DNA from: JAIVGZ01 sp964552205
GTDB taxonomy: Bacteria; Pseudomonadota; Gammaproteobacteria; Natronospirales; JAIVGZ01
NCBI GenBank assembly: GCA_964552205.1
Contig: CAZKFT010000004.1
Span: forward strand, 1-64,000
DNA: 64,000 nucleotides
Direction: 5' to 3'
The position numbers and the translations under genes were made by a program. Positions within the stretch are counted from its first letter, which is position 1, and the number at the start of each line of letters is the position of its first letter. The notes below the pieces were generated by a model. The model had not been told where the DNA came from. It saw only the letters and a list, made by a program, of their open reading frames with translations, and searched no databases. Positions 33,058 through 41,211 of the stretch are shown here, piece after piece.

Positions 33058-33769
33058 CCGGAAGGTAGCGCATGGGGTCGACCGCCTGTCCATCAACCCG
33101 GATCTCGAAATGAAGCATCGCCCTACGGCCTGGACCTTCGCCCATGGTGGCTATCCGTTGCCCTGCACGCACGTCTTCTCCTTCGCGTACCAGAATTTCG
33201 CGGTTATGTGCATACGCACTCAACAACTGGTCGTTGTGCTTGATGATGATAAGCTCGCCGTATCCGATGAGTCCACTGCCGGTATAGACCACCCGTCCCG
33301 ACGCAGAAGCATTCACCGCCTGTCCTGCACGTCCTGCTATGGCTATTCCTTTCCCCGCGCTACCCGCGTCGTTGAATCGCGATATCACCTCGCCCTCGGT
33401 CGGCCACCTGAACGCTATGCGGTTGTCACGGCTGACCTGCGGTGGTGTGCTGGGTGTGGTCGTACGGGGCGGTGTGGCGGGGCTCGGGGTCGGCGTGGTG
33501 CTCGCAGTGCTAGGCGTCGTGCGCACACCGCCCGCTGGTGGCCAGAGACGCAGGCGCTGTCCGGGCCGAATGAGGTAGCGCGGCGGCTCGACACCGTTCC
33601 ACCGTGCGACATCCTGCCAGCTGATTCCATACCGGAAGGAGATCGAGTACACGGTATCACCCGGTTGCACGGTATAGGTGTAAGGCACTGCCCGTGACGG
33701 TGGCTTGTTGGCGCAACCCGTGAGTACCATGGCGAGGGCCAAAGACACGAGCAATACGCGCAGTGCCAT
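33047..33769 (-). CDS. nlpD: Amidase activator NlpD (LysM-M23 lipoprotein)
   Basis: A 240-residue outer-membrane lipoprotein. The lipobox LTGC follows a short signal. A LysM domain (YTVQPGDTVYSISFRYGI, about residues 33-75), a Thr/Pro/Ser linker and a C-terminal LytM/M23 domain follow. The first metal His-x3-Asp of active M23 enzymes is missing (GKGIAIAGRAG), as in E. coli NlpD and EnvC, which activate amidases instead of cutting peptidoglycan. ATG 33769 is chosen, two bases after the DedA-like gene; the longer open frame upstream is a shadow. Confidence 0.94.
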   Translation of the reverse strand: MALRVLLVSLALAMVLTGCANKPPSRAVPYTYTVQPGDTVYSISFRYGISWQDVARWNGVEPPRYLIRPGQRLRLWPPAGGVRTTPSTASTTPTPSPATPPRTTTPSTPPQVSRDNRIAFRWPTEGEVISRFNDAGSAGKGIAIAGRAGQAVNASASGRVVYTGSGLIGYGELIIIKHNDQLLSAYAHNREILVREGEDVRAGQRIATMGEGPGRRAMLHFEIRVDGQAVDPMRYLPDGR

Positions 33770-33771
33770 GC

Positions 33772-34350
33772 CTAATCCACCAACAGAAACCATGCCAGAA
33801 CCAAGACCAGCACGCTCACCCAGCCAATCGTGTCCACATGACGGCGCAACACCGGCTCGATGCGCGGCCCGATGAGCCGCACCAGGCCTGCGACCATGAA
33901 AAACCGTGCGCCGCGCCCCACCATTGAGGCCAATACGAAGGGTACAAGGGCCATGCCCGCTGCCCCTGAGGCGATCGTGAACACTTTGTAGGGAATCGGT
34001 GAGAAACCGGCGATGACAACCACCCATATCCCCCAGCGGGCAAACCACTCGTGTGCGAGCAGGTATGAATCCCACCACCCCACGCGATGCAAGACGGGTG
34101 TTACCAGATCCAGTGCGAACACTCCGATGAAATATCCGGCGACGCCACCCAGTACCGAGAACACCGTCGCAATCAAGGCGTAGCGCCACCATGCTGGCGG
34201 ATTGGCCAGCGTCATCGGGGCCAGCATCACGTCTACGGGGATAGGAAAGAAAGAGGACTCGGCAAAACTCACTACGCCCAGATAACGTGGCGCGTGTCGG
34301 TGGGCCGACCACACCAAAGCGCGGTCATACAGGCGCGAGAACCAGCGCAT
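33772..34350 (-). CDS. YqaA/DedA-family (VTT domain) membrane protein
   Basis: A 192-residue inner-membrane protein with four to five hydrophobic segments and the signature SFAESSFFPIPVDVMLAPM near residues 28-46. FSPIPYKVFTIASGAAGM also fits the DedA/SNARE-associated family. Family members act in membrane lipid homeostasis, some flipping lipid carriers. It sits between pcm and nlpD, sharing one base with the pcm stop (TAATG). Confidence 0.88.
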   Translation of the reverse strand: MRWFSRLYDRALVWSAHRHAPRYLGVVSFAESSFFPIPVDVMLAPMTLANPPAWWRYALIATVFSVLGGVAGYFIGVFALDLVTPVLHRVGWWDSYLLAHEWFARWGIWVVVIAGFSPIPYKVFTIASGAAGMALVPFVLASMVGRGARFFMVAGLVRLIGPRIEPVLRRHVDTIGWVSVLVLVLAWFLLVD

Positions 34351-35006
34351 CAGACCACGCCGCCCAACAGAGGCACGAAACTCACAGCTCCGAGATTCTC
34401 CTGCAGATACTCCTCATCGGTCCGAACAATCCGCAAAAGGTCCTGACGCCCCTGCGGTCCGACAGGAATGACGAGAACCCCACCCGGAGCCAACTGGTCC
34501 AGCAGGTCCATCGGCAGCGTCTCTGCTGCAGCTGTCACGATGATGCCATCGTAGGGAGCGAATTCTGGCCAGCCACAGCCGCCATCACTGTGCTTGAGCT
34601 TCACATTCCGGAATCCCAGCGACCGCATCCGGCTGCGGGTCTGCACCAACAGGGCATTCAAGCGCTCAACCGTGTAAACCTCCGGTACCAAGCCTGCCAA
34701 AACTGCTGCTTGGTACCCACATCCGGTACCTACCTCAAGCACCTTGCCGGGAATGCCGTGTTCGATAAGCGCTTCAGTCATGCGCGCGACAACCCAAGGT
34801 TGAGAAATGGTCTGCCCGTGTCCTATGGGTAGCGCGGTATCCTCGTAGGCACGCGAGGCCAAGGCTTCATCCACAAACAGGTGGCGTGGCACCTGTCGGA
34901 TGCGCTCCAACACACGCATATCCTTGATGCCCGACTCCTTGATCCGCTGCACCAGTCTTTCGCGGGTGCGCGGGGAGGTCATGCCGATGCCGCGGGTGTC
35001 GCTCAT
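34350..35006 (-). CDS. pcm: Protein-L-isoaspartate O-methyltransferase
   Basis: A 218-residue SAM-dependent repair enzyme for damaged aspartyl residues. The SAM motif VLEVGTGCGYQAAVLAGL is near residue 80, and HGQTISQPWVVARM is the family substrate signature. ATG 35006 overlaps the surE stop by four bases; an upstream start would lie in surE. surE-pcm-nlpD-rpoS is the classical order, interrupted here only by the DedA-like gene. Confidence 0.96.
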   Translation of the reverse strand: MSDTRGIGMTSPRTRERLVQRIKESGIKDMRVLERIRQVPRHLFVDEALASRAYEDTALPIGHGQTISQPWVVARMTEALIEHGIPGKVLEVGTGCGYQAAVLAGLVPEVYTVERLNALLVQTRSRMRSLGFRNVKLKHSDGGCGWPEFAPYDGIIVTAAAETLPMDLLDQLAPGGVLVIPVGPQGRQDLLRIVRTDEEYLQENLGAVSFVPLLGGVV

Positions 35007-35767
35007 GGTGCGCTGCCCTTCAGCCAACCCGCCACCTTGTCGAGCGCGCCATACCGGGTGAGGTCAACTTGCAACGGTGTCACGGATACAAAGCCATGCG
35101 CCACCGCGTGGAAATCCGTGCCGGGGCCTGCATCCGCTTCTCCGCCCACTGGACCCACCCACCAGATGGGATTTCCGCGCGGGTCTGCGCTGCGCTCTGC
35201 CGGCGCAGAACGATGGCGATGGCCGAGACGCGTGGCCTCGAAGCCCTGGATATCACCCCACGGCAGATCCGGTACGTTGATGTTGAGGATGGTGTCCGCG
35301 GGCAGTGGGTCACGACTCAAGCGCTCGATGAGCTGGCACACGGCCCGCGCAGCGCTTTCATAGTGGCCATTGCGCGTGGAGACCAATGACACGGCTATCG
35401 CCGGAAGGCCCAGAAAACGCCCCTCCATGGCACCGGCAACAGTCCCGGAATACAACACATCATCTCCCAGGTTGGCGCCAGCGTTGATTCCAGACACCAC
35501 CATATCGGGCTCATCCTCGAGCAGGCCGGTGATGGCCAGATGAACGCAGTCCGTGGGCGTACCGTCCACCGAGAAAATCCCATCGCCTTCCCCACGCACA
35601 CGCAGAGGATTCTCAAGTGTCAACGAGTTCGATGCCCCGCTGCGGTTTCGGTCTGGCGCGACGACCGTGACCCGGCCCATGGCGGCAAGAAACTCACCCA
35701 TGCAACGCAGGCCTGGGGCATTGAATCCATCATCGTTGGAGAGCAGGAAATGCATGGAAGTCGTCAT
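35003..35767 (-). CDS. surE: 5'-Nucleotidase SurE
   Basis: A 254-residue survival protein. The metal-binding N-terminus FLLSNDDG, the block APDRNRSGASNSLTL and VSGINAGANLGDDVLYSGTV mark the family. It removes phosphate from nucleoside monophosphates. ATG 35755 would place FLLSNDDG right at the N-terminus; ATG 35767 adds four residues. It diverges from the Smr gene with a 39-bp gap containing TATACT at 35795-35800. Confidence 0.96.
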   Translation of the reverse strand: MTTSMHFLLSNDDGFNAPGLRCMGEFLAAMGRVTVVAPDRNRSGASNSLTLENPLRVRGEGDGIFSVDGTPTDCVHLAITGLLEDEPDMVVSGINAGANLGDDVLYSGTVAGAMEGRFLGLPAIAVSLVSTRNGHYESAARAVCQLIERLSRDPLPADTILNINVPDLPWGDIQGFEATRLGHRHRSAPAERSADPRGNPIWWVGPVGGEADAGPGTDFHAVAHGFVSVTPLQVDLTRYGALDKVAGWLKGSAP

Positions 35768-35806
35768 GATACCCGATGCTGTCGGGGCGTAGGCTATACT
35801 CCGGCG

Positions 35807-36364
35807 ATGCCAAGGCGGCCACGCAACACCCCCCGCATCAGCGACGAGGAACGCACCCTGTTCCGCGAAGCAGTAGCGGATGCCAAACCACTCCCACCCG
35901 ACGACAGGATCCAGGTTCCCAAGCGGCGCCCGAAACCGGTGGCGCGCTCGCGGGAAGCTGACGAACGGGAAGTCATGGAAGCGCTGACGGCTGCAATGCC
36001 GGACGGCGAACTGGAAACCGGCGATGAGCTTGAGTGGCGTATTCCCGGTGTCCAGACCAGTGTCCTGCGGAAGTTACGCAGGGGCCAATTCCGGATTGCG
36101 CGTGAACTTGACCTGCACGGCATGAACGCGAACGAGGCAAAGCCGGCGGTGGCCTTGTTCATCCACGAAGCGCGCCAGCAAGGCCTGCATTGTGTCCGTG
36201 TCATCCACGGCAAGGGCAAGGGTTCGCGTACCGGGCATTCGATTCTCAAGCAACTGGTGGGCGGGTGGCTACGCCGCCACGACGGTGTCCTGGCCTACAC
36301 TTCTGCGCGGCCCGAGGACGGCGGTACTGGCGCCCTGCTGGTCCTGCTCAGGAAGCTCGGCTGA
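35807..36364 (+). CDS. Smr domain protein
   Basis: A 185-residue protein with a C-terminal Smr domain: LDLHGMNANEAKPAVALFI (about 104-122) and VRVIHGKGKGS (about 133-143). The N-terminal half is charged and probably disordered. Stand-alone Smr proteins (SmrA/SmrB type) are RNA endonucleases; SmrB cuts mRNA between collided ribosomes. It is the only plus-strand gene in the 33-64 kb block, and its last 17 bases overlap the convergent putP gene. Confidence 0.9.
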   Translation: MPRRPRNTPRISDEERTLFREAVADAKPLPPDDRIQVPKRRPKPVARSREADEREVMEALTAAMPDGELETGDELEWRIPGVQTSVLRKLRRGQFRIARELDLHGMNANEAKPAVALFIHEARQQGLHCVRVIHGKGKGSRTGHSILKQLVGGWLRRHDGVLAYTSARPEDGGTGALLVLLRKLG

Positions 36365-37766
36365 ACTTCGACACCAGAACGATCGCAGACCAGGAGAGGA
36401 TGAATCCGGGCACCAACTCGTAAAGGTCAAACACCCCGCCGGACAACTGCTTCCAGACAATCACTGTCAACGCGCCGACCAGAAGTCCGACCACCGCACC
36501 CCGGGCGGTCATGGGCTTCCAGTACAGCGACAGGATGATGGCCGGTCCAAAGGCCGCACCAAACCCGGCCCAAGCGTAGGCCACCAAGTCCAGCACCTTG
36601 CTGTCCGGGTCCAGTGCCAAGGTCCAAGCGGTCACGGATATGACAAGCACGCCCAAGCGACCCAACCACAACTTTCCACGGTCGCCGGAAGTCCCACCCA
36701 GAACACGCGTATACAGGTCTTCTGTCAGCGCCGAACTCGCCACCAGCAACTGCGCCTCGGCGGTGCTCATGATGGCGGCGAGAATGGCAGCGAGCAGTAT
36801 CCCCGCCACCAAGGGATGAAACAGCAACTCTGCCATCAGCATGAACACGGTTTCTGTCGCGCCACCCTCCAGTCCAGGGACCAGCACACTGCCCAAAATG
36901 CCGATAGCAATCGCGGAGACCAGACAGAGTGCGGTCCACGAGATGGCAATGCGGCGGGCGCCCGGCATCTCGGCGGGGTCTCGGATGGCCATGAAGCGGA
37001 TGATGATGTGTGGCTGCCCGAAATACCCAAGTCCCCACCCGAGCAACGACAACACGCCGATGACACTGGCCGCTTCTGTTGCGCTCATGGTGAATGGATC
37101 GAACAGCGACGGGTTGGCTTCCGCAATCGTCCCGATACCGCCATCAATGGCCATCCAACCAAACAGTGCGATGATGACCAGTGCCAGCAACATCAGTAAT
37201 CCTTGGAAAAGATCGGCCCAACTGATGGCAAGAAATCCACCAAACAGCGTGTAGAGCATGATCATGCTGGTGCCGATGGTCACCGCCCAGAAATACTGCA
37301 GGTGGAACACGGTCTCGAACAACTTGCCTGCGGCGACCAGACCGGAACTGGTGTAGAAGGTGAAGAACAACAGGATGGTGGTCGCAGCGATGATATTCAG
37401 CAGGCGGCCGTATTCCGGGAACCGTCGTGCGAAATACGACGGAACGGTGAGCGCATTGTCCAGTGCCTCGGTGCGACGACGCAGCGGTTCGGCGACGATG
37501 CGCCAATTGAGCCAGGTTCCGACCAATAGCCCCAGCGCCATCCAACCCGCCCCGAGTCCAGCGACATAAGCGAGTCCTGGCAAACCCATCATCAGCCAGC
37601 CACTCATGTCCGTCGCACACGCCGCGAGCGCTGTCACCCACCGCCCTAGCCCCCTGCCGCCCAGGAGATAATCGGACAGGTCGTGCGTACGTCGCCACGC
37701 CCAGATGCAGATGGTCACCAGGACCAGGAAATATGCTGCGAATGCCCACAAGGTTGCCGATGCCAT
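36348..37766 (-). CDS. putP: Sodium/proline symporter PutP
   Basis: A 472-residue SSS-family transporter with about 13 transmembrane segments. The N-terminal blocks SDYLLGGRGLGRWVTALA and ATDMSGWLMMGLPG and the sodium-site region GYFGQPHIIIRFMAI match PutP rather than pantothenate or sugar symporters. It imports proline with Na+. No proline dehydrogenase gene is nearby. It follows the hydratase gene by 11 bases on the minus strand. Confidence 0.9.
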   Translation of the reverse strand: MASATLWAFAAYFLVLVTICIWAWRRTHDLSDYLLGGRGLGRWVTALAACATDMSGWLMMGLPGLAYVAGLGAGWMALGLLVGTWLNWRIVAEPLRRRTEALDNALTVPSYFARRFPEYGRLLNIIAATTILLFFTFYTSSGLVAAGKLFETVFHLQYFWAVTIGTSMIMLYTLFGGFLAISWADLFQGLLMLLALVIIALFGWMAIDGGIGTIAEANPSLFDPFTMSATEAASVIGVLSLLGWGLGYFGQPHIIIRFMAIRDPAEMPGARRIAISWTALCLVSAIAIGILGSVLVPGLEGGATETVFMLMAELLFHPLVAGILLAAILAAIMSTAEAQLLVASSALTEDLYTRVLGGTSGDRGKLWLGRLGVLVISVTAWTLALDPDSKVLDLVAYAWAGFGAAFGPAIILSLYWKPMTARGAVVGLLVGALTVIVWKQLSGGVFDLYELVPGFILSWSAIVLVSKFSRAS

Positions 37767-37777
37767 GATTCGTCCGC

Positions 37778-38530
37778 CTATTTCTTTGCTGCAAGTTGTG
37801 CGAGGACCGCCTTCATTGTGGCTTGGGTCTCATCACTGAACCAACCAGCGTTCATGGCGTCAGTGTCTGCCTGGCCGAGCGCCTCGAACGCGGCTACAAG
37901 GTCCCCACGACAAAGCTCACGTGTGGCAAGCATCGCTTTGGGCGGGAGCGCCAGGAGCTTCTCGCTCCGTGCGACCGCGCGCGGAATCACCTCATCAACG
38001 GCTACCACCTCATCTACCAAGCCGATACGCAATGCTTCGTCCGGTCCAATCAGCAGACCACCCACACACAGGCGCTCCGCCTGCCGCGTTCCCACCAGAC
38101 GTCTGATGCCCGTATGAATGATGGGCGGCATCGCCATGCCGACCTGAACCTCATTCACACCCATCTTGAACTCGCCAGCAGCAGCAACGCGCGCATCACA
38201 GAAAATCGACATCACCGCACCACCGGCCGGGCTATGTCCGGTCATGGCGACGGTCACCGGGACCGGGCTGGTGGCAAGGCGTCGCAGCAGTCCGAAGAAA
38301 TCCTTCCAGAACTGCGCCATCTCCTCGCGGTCGCGCTGAAGAAGATCCTTCATGTCCAGTCCTGCAGAGAACATCCCGGGCTGACCCGATAGCACAACCG
38401 CGCCTGCGTTACGTGCGGATTCGTCCAGCGCCGAGGACAACGCTTGGACCATCGCCGGGTTCAAGGCGTTGACCGGTGGTCTCGCCATCCGGATCTCATG
38501 GACATCCCCGTGATCAATCCTCTCCAGCAT
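37778..38530 (-). CDS. Enoyl-CoA hydratase/isomerase family protein
   Basis: A 250-residue crotonase-fold protein. The oxyanion-hole segments are GQPGMFSAGLDMKDLL (about 49-64) and GHSPAGGAVMSIFCD (about 100-114). The Glu pair of true hydratases is not obvious, so an isomerase or other crotonase activity is possible. ATG 38530 has AGGAG six bases upstream and overlaps the end of truD by 17 bases. With putP it interrupts the otherwise classical truD-surE junction. Confidence 0.85.
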   Translation of the reverse strand: MLERIDHGDVHEIRMARPPVNALNPAMVQALSSALDESARNAGAVVLSGQPGMFSAGLDMKDLLQRDREEMAQFWKDFFGLLRRLATSPVPVTVAMTGHSPAGGAVMSIFCDARVAAAGEFKMGVNEVQVGMAMPPIIHTGIRRLVGTRQAERLCVGGLLIGPDEALRIGLVDEVVAVDEVIPRAVARSEKLLALPPKAMLATRELCRGDLVAAFEALGQADTDAMNAGWFSDETQATMKAVLAQLAAKK

Positions 38531-39581
38531 CGGTCTCTCCTGAAAGTGAATCGGGTACCCGCCATTCGACAAGGCACCCAAGCAGTGTGGTGGCATACGC
38601 GCCCGCTGGCAACTCGAAGCCCACCGCCAGCGTGTTCGGGTCCAGAACTTCCGCACCCAACTCTCGCGGGATGACGCGCAACGGCCGCCGCTCCATCTCG
38701 GCTATCCGCTCCAGTCCCTGCGACATGGCGAGATACGCCTCCATCGCCGACTGCTCGATGACAAGTGCCTCACTGCTGGAGGCAGTGCCGCCACGCCCCC
38801 ACATGGGTGCTGAAGGATGCACATCGCCTGAAGCACAGCGTTCCAGAATGCCGTCATCCACCGTGTCAATCGAAAAGCGGCTTCCGGTGCCTTCCAGCAT
38901 CATGACATCACCCGCGACAGGCTTGTCCCAGACCCCAAGGTCGACGCGCCGGTCGAGTATGGCGTTGAAGATGGCGGAACGCGCCGCCGATATGAGGAAT
39001 CCCTTCTGCGAGCGTTGACGCGGAGGCGGTCCACCCGACAACCACCGTTGTGCCAACACCAGATTACGACCGCCGCGGCCGAAGCGTTGTGGCCCGAAAC
39101 GATTGGGGAACCCTGTCGCGAGGGCAGGAACCTGCTTGGCGACCACATCCGCCTGGCCATCCAGCTCCCGCAACACGATGCGGAAGCGATTGCCGGCGAG
39201 CGCGCCACGACGGAGCTTGCGCCCGTGCCGGTGAACTTCCAGTAGCGTGCAGCCCTCGGCCTCGAATGTCGCCGGGTCTGGATCGGCATTCAGGCAGTGG
39301 ATACTGAACCACTGCTCGGTGACTGCATGGCGATCCTTGAGCCCCGCCCAACTGACCGAGCGTTCAGGTACACCCGCCCAGCGCGCCAATTGGGTCGCCG
39401 CCCACGGCGTATTCGCACCGCGTTTTCGCAGTCGGACGAGCAGGTGCTCGCCTGACCCGGAAGGAGATACCTTCGGGATTTCGATGACCTCGAAGTCCTC
39501 GGGCTTGGCGCGGATCAGTGCGGTTGGCTTGGTCTTCAAAAGAGGGGCTCTCGCAGAGGCGCGAAGAAAAGACAAAAGCAA
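38514..39581 (-). CDS. truD: tRNA pseudouridine-13 synthase TruD, atypical 5' end
   Basis: Up to 355 residues. The catalytic Asp lies in WAGLKDRHAVTEQW, and QRFGRGGRNLVLAQRW plus GFLISAARSAIFN are TruD signatures. The recognisable protein starts at about residue 19 (TALIRAKPEDFEV). Upstream no ATG or GTG is in frame; the only candidates are TTG at 39581, 39575 and 39539, and the first 15 codons are part of repeat array A. The native 5' end appears to have been replaced, leaving start and expression uncertain. A stop lies directly before 39581. Confidence 0.9.
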   Translation of the reverse strand: MLLSFLRASARAPLLKTKPTALIRAKPEDFEVIEIPKVSPSGSGEHLLVRLRKRGANTPWAATQLARWAGVPERSVSWAGLKDRHAVTEQWFSIHCLNADPDPATFEAEGCTLLEVHRHGRKLRRGALAGNRFRIVLRELDGQADVVAKQVPALATGFPNRFGPQRFGRGGRNLVLAQRWLSGGPPPRQRSQKGFLISAARSAIFNAILDRRVDLGVWDKPVAGDVMMLEGTGSRFSIDTVDDGILERCASGDVHPSAPMWGRGGTASSSEALVIEQSAMEAYLAMSQGLERIAEMERRPLRVIPRELGAEVLDPNTLAVGFELPAGAYATTLLGCLVEWRVPDSLSGETDAGED

Positions 39582-39736
39582 TTAGTATTCTTCATATTAT
39601 TGTCTCTGCGTTCTCTGCGTGCTCTGCGCGAACATCTTTATTCTTTTAACTCTTTTATTTTTTCTCCGCGTCTCTGCGGCTCCGCGAGATCTTTCTTAAT
39701 CTTTTAATTCTTTTCTTTGCGTCTTTGCGAGAACCC
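39548..39736. repeat. CTCTGCG-type repeat array A
   Basis: Four units built from CTCTGCG, CTCCGCG or CTTTGCG cores ending in CGAGA. One unit (about 39548-39572) faces left; after an AT-rich core (about 39573-39602) three units (about 39602, 39662 and 39714) face right, separated by AT-rich spacers such as TTCTTTTAACTC. The array fills the whole ispF-truD gap and runs into the truD 5' end. No gene is seen in it. Confidence 0.85.
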
Positions 39737-39742
39737 GTCTTT

Positions 39743-40222
39743 TCACCCGCGAGAAAGGCTAACCACGGCAAACGCAGCGATGCCCTCCCCGCGGCCCGTG
39801 AACCCGAGACCTTCGCTGGTGGTCGCCTTGACGCTGACCGCATCCAAGGACAGGTCCAGGTCTGCACCCAGATGAGCACGCATGGCATCGATATGGGGCG
39901 CCACTCTGGGTGCTTGCGCCACCACGGTGACATCCGCGTTCCCTATGCGCCATCCGAGGCCGGTGACCTTGAGTACACACTCCTTCAACAACACGCGACT
40001 GTCGGCACCCTTCCACCGCGGGTCCGAGTCTGGGAAGTGATGTCCGATATCTCCCTGCGCAATGGCACCAAGCAAGGCATCACACAGGGCATGCAGAACT
40101 ACATCACCGTCGGAGTGTGCGACCAGACCACGGTCATGGGAGATGCGGACGCCACCAAGCGTCACGTGATCCCCCGGCCCGAATGCATGGACATCGATAC
40201 CCTGACCTATCCGGAATTCCAT
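39743..40222 (-). CDS. ispF: 2-C-Methyl-D-erythritol 2,4-cyclodiphosphate synthase
   Basis: A 159-residue trimeric enzyme of the MEP isoprenoid pathway. The zinc site is formed by GIDVHAF (8-14) and the later His in SDGDVVLHAL, and the C-terminal region ATTSEGLGFTGRGEGIAA is diagnostic. It follows ispD by two bases. The stop is seven bases from repeat array A, so transcripts reading on to truD must cross it. Confidence 0.97.
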   Translation of the reverse strand: MEFRIGQGIDVHAFGPGDHVTLGGVRISHDRGLVAHSDGDVVLHALCDALLGAIAQGDIGHHFPDSDPRWKGADSRVLLKECVLKVTGLGWRIGNADVTVVAQAPRVAPHIDAMRAHLGADLDLSLDAVSVKATTSEGLGFTGRGEGIAAFAVVSLSRG

Positions 40223-40224
40223 TG

Positions 40225-40914
40225 TCAGTCCCCCAGGGAAATCAGTGATTCGGCGAGCTTCAAGTCCGCCGCCGTGGTGATTTTCATATTGCGAGCACTC
40301 CCTGGGACCAGCAGGGGCCGAACGCCTGCCACTTCCATCGCAGCCGCTTCATCAGTTACCTCAGGGCCAGCTTGCTCCAGTGCGTCGCTCAGCGCTCCCA
40401 GACGGAACATCTGCGGCGTCTGTGCGCGCCACAAGCCATCGCGCGACACGGTCCGTTCGCTGCGCCCATCCGTACTGGCCTGCTTGAGCGTGTCCACCAC
40501 CTGAACCGCCAACAAGCCACCGACACCATCCTGCTCACAGCTTGCGACCAGTCGGTCGCGGTCCGCCGCAGACAGTAGAGGCCGGGCGGCATCATGGACC
40601 AACACCCAATCGGCATCCTCTGCAGGGCCTTCCCGTAACCATTCCAAGGCAGCCATAACCGACTCCGCGCGAGTAGCGCCGCCTGTCACGAAGTGCACCG
40701 GAACGCCGGGCGAGTAGCGGATTTGCATCTGCGTGTCGTCCGCAGACAACGCAACAACCACACCCGCGAGGCCCGGCATGCCCTCAAAACACGCCAGGGC
40801 GCGCTCGATGACCATGCGTCCTCCCAGCAAGGCGTACTGCTTCGGAAAATCCGCTCCGAAACGTGCCCCGCGGCCTGCGGCCGGCATTACCAACCAACGA
40901 CGCGACTCCATCAT
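40225..40914 (-). CDS. ispD: 2-C-Methyl-D-erythritol 4-phosphate cytidylyltransferase
   Basis: A 229-residue nucleotidyltransferase. The CTP-binding loop is PAAGRGARFGADFPKQY (about 11-27), and VHDAARPLL and TDEAAAMEV are conserved. It catalyses the CTP-dependent step two reactions before IspF. ATG 40914 overlaps the ftsB stop by four bases. ftsB-ispD-ispF is the usual gammaproteobacterial order. Confidence 0.97.
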   Translation of the reverse strand: MMESRRWLVMPAAGRGARFGADFPKQYALLGGRMVIERALACFEGMPGLAGVVVALSADDTQMQIRYSPGVPVHFVTGGATRAESVMAALEWLREGPAEDADWVLVHDAARPLLSAADRDRLVASCEQDGVGGLLAVQVVDTLKQASTDGRSERTVSRDGLWRAQTPQMFRLGALSDALEQAGPEVTDEAAAMEVAGVRPLLVPGSARNMKITTAADLKLAESLISLGD

Positions 40915-41204
40915 CCCTCCGGGTCGACCTTTTCGGGATCGACCACCTGGTAGAACGTTTCCCCTTCACGGATCATGCCGAGCTCCGCGCGTGCACGCTC
41001 CTCGATAGCGCTAAGCCCGGATTTCAGGTCATCAACCTCCGCAGCCAAAGCTGCATTGCGCTCCGCAAGGCGCGCGTTCTCTTCCTGCTGCCGTTGCAAC
41101 TCTTTTCGCAGCTGCCAAGTCTGACGCACGCCGTTTTCATCGAACCACAGCTGATACTGGAGCACCAGCAGCATGATAACCAGCAACCCGATGAGCCAGC
41201 GCAT
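40911..41204 (-). CDS. ftsB: Cell division protein FtsB
   Basis: A 97-residue bitopic membrane protein. One N-terminal helix (about 3-20, LIGLLVIMLLVLQYQLW) is followed by a coiled coil (about 30-70, rich in Leu/Glu/Arg heptads) and the short C-terminal FtsQ-binding region (RAELGMIREGETFYQVV). It works with FtsL and FtsQ in septum formation. It starts seven bases after eno. Confidence 0.95.
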   Translation of the reverse strand: MRWLIGLLVIMLLVLQYQLWFDENGVRQTWQLRKELQRQQEENARLAERNAALAAEVDDLKSGLSAIEERARAELGMIREGETFYQVVDPEKVDPEG

Positions 41205-41211
41205 CAGGTCT

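Noticed and set aside
33770..34312. N-terminal extension of nlpD
   Set aside because: The extra codons lie inside the DedA-like gene in another frame; the lipoprotein signal starts at 33769.
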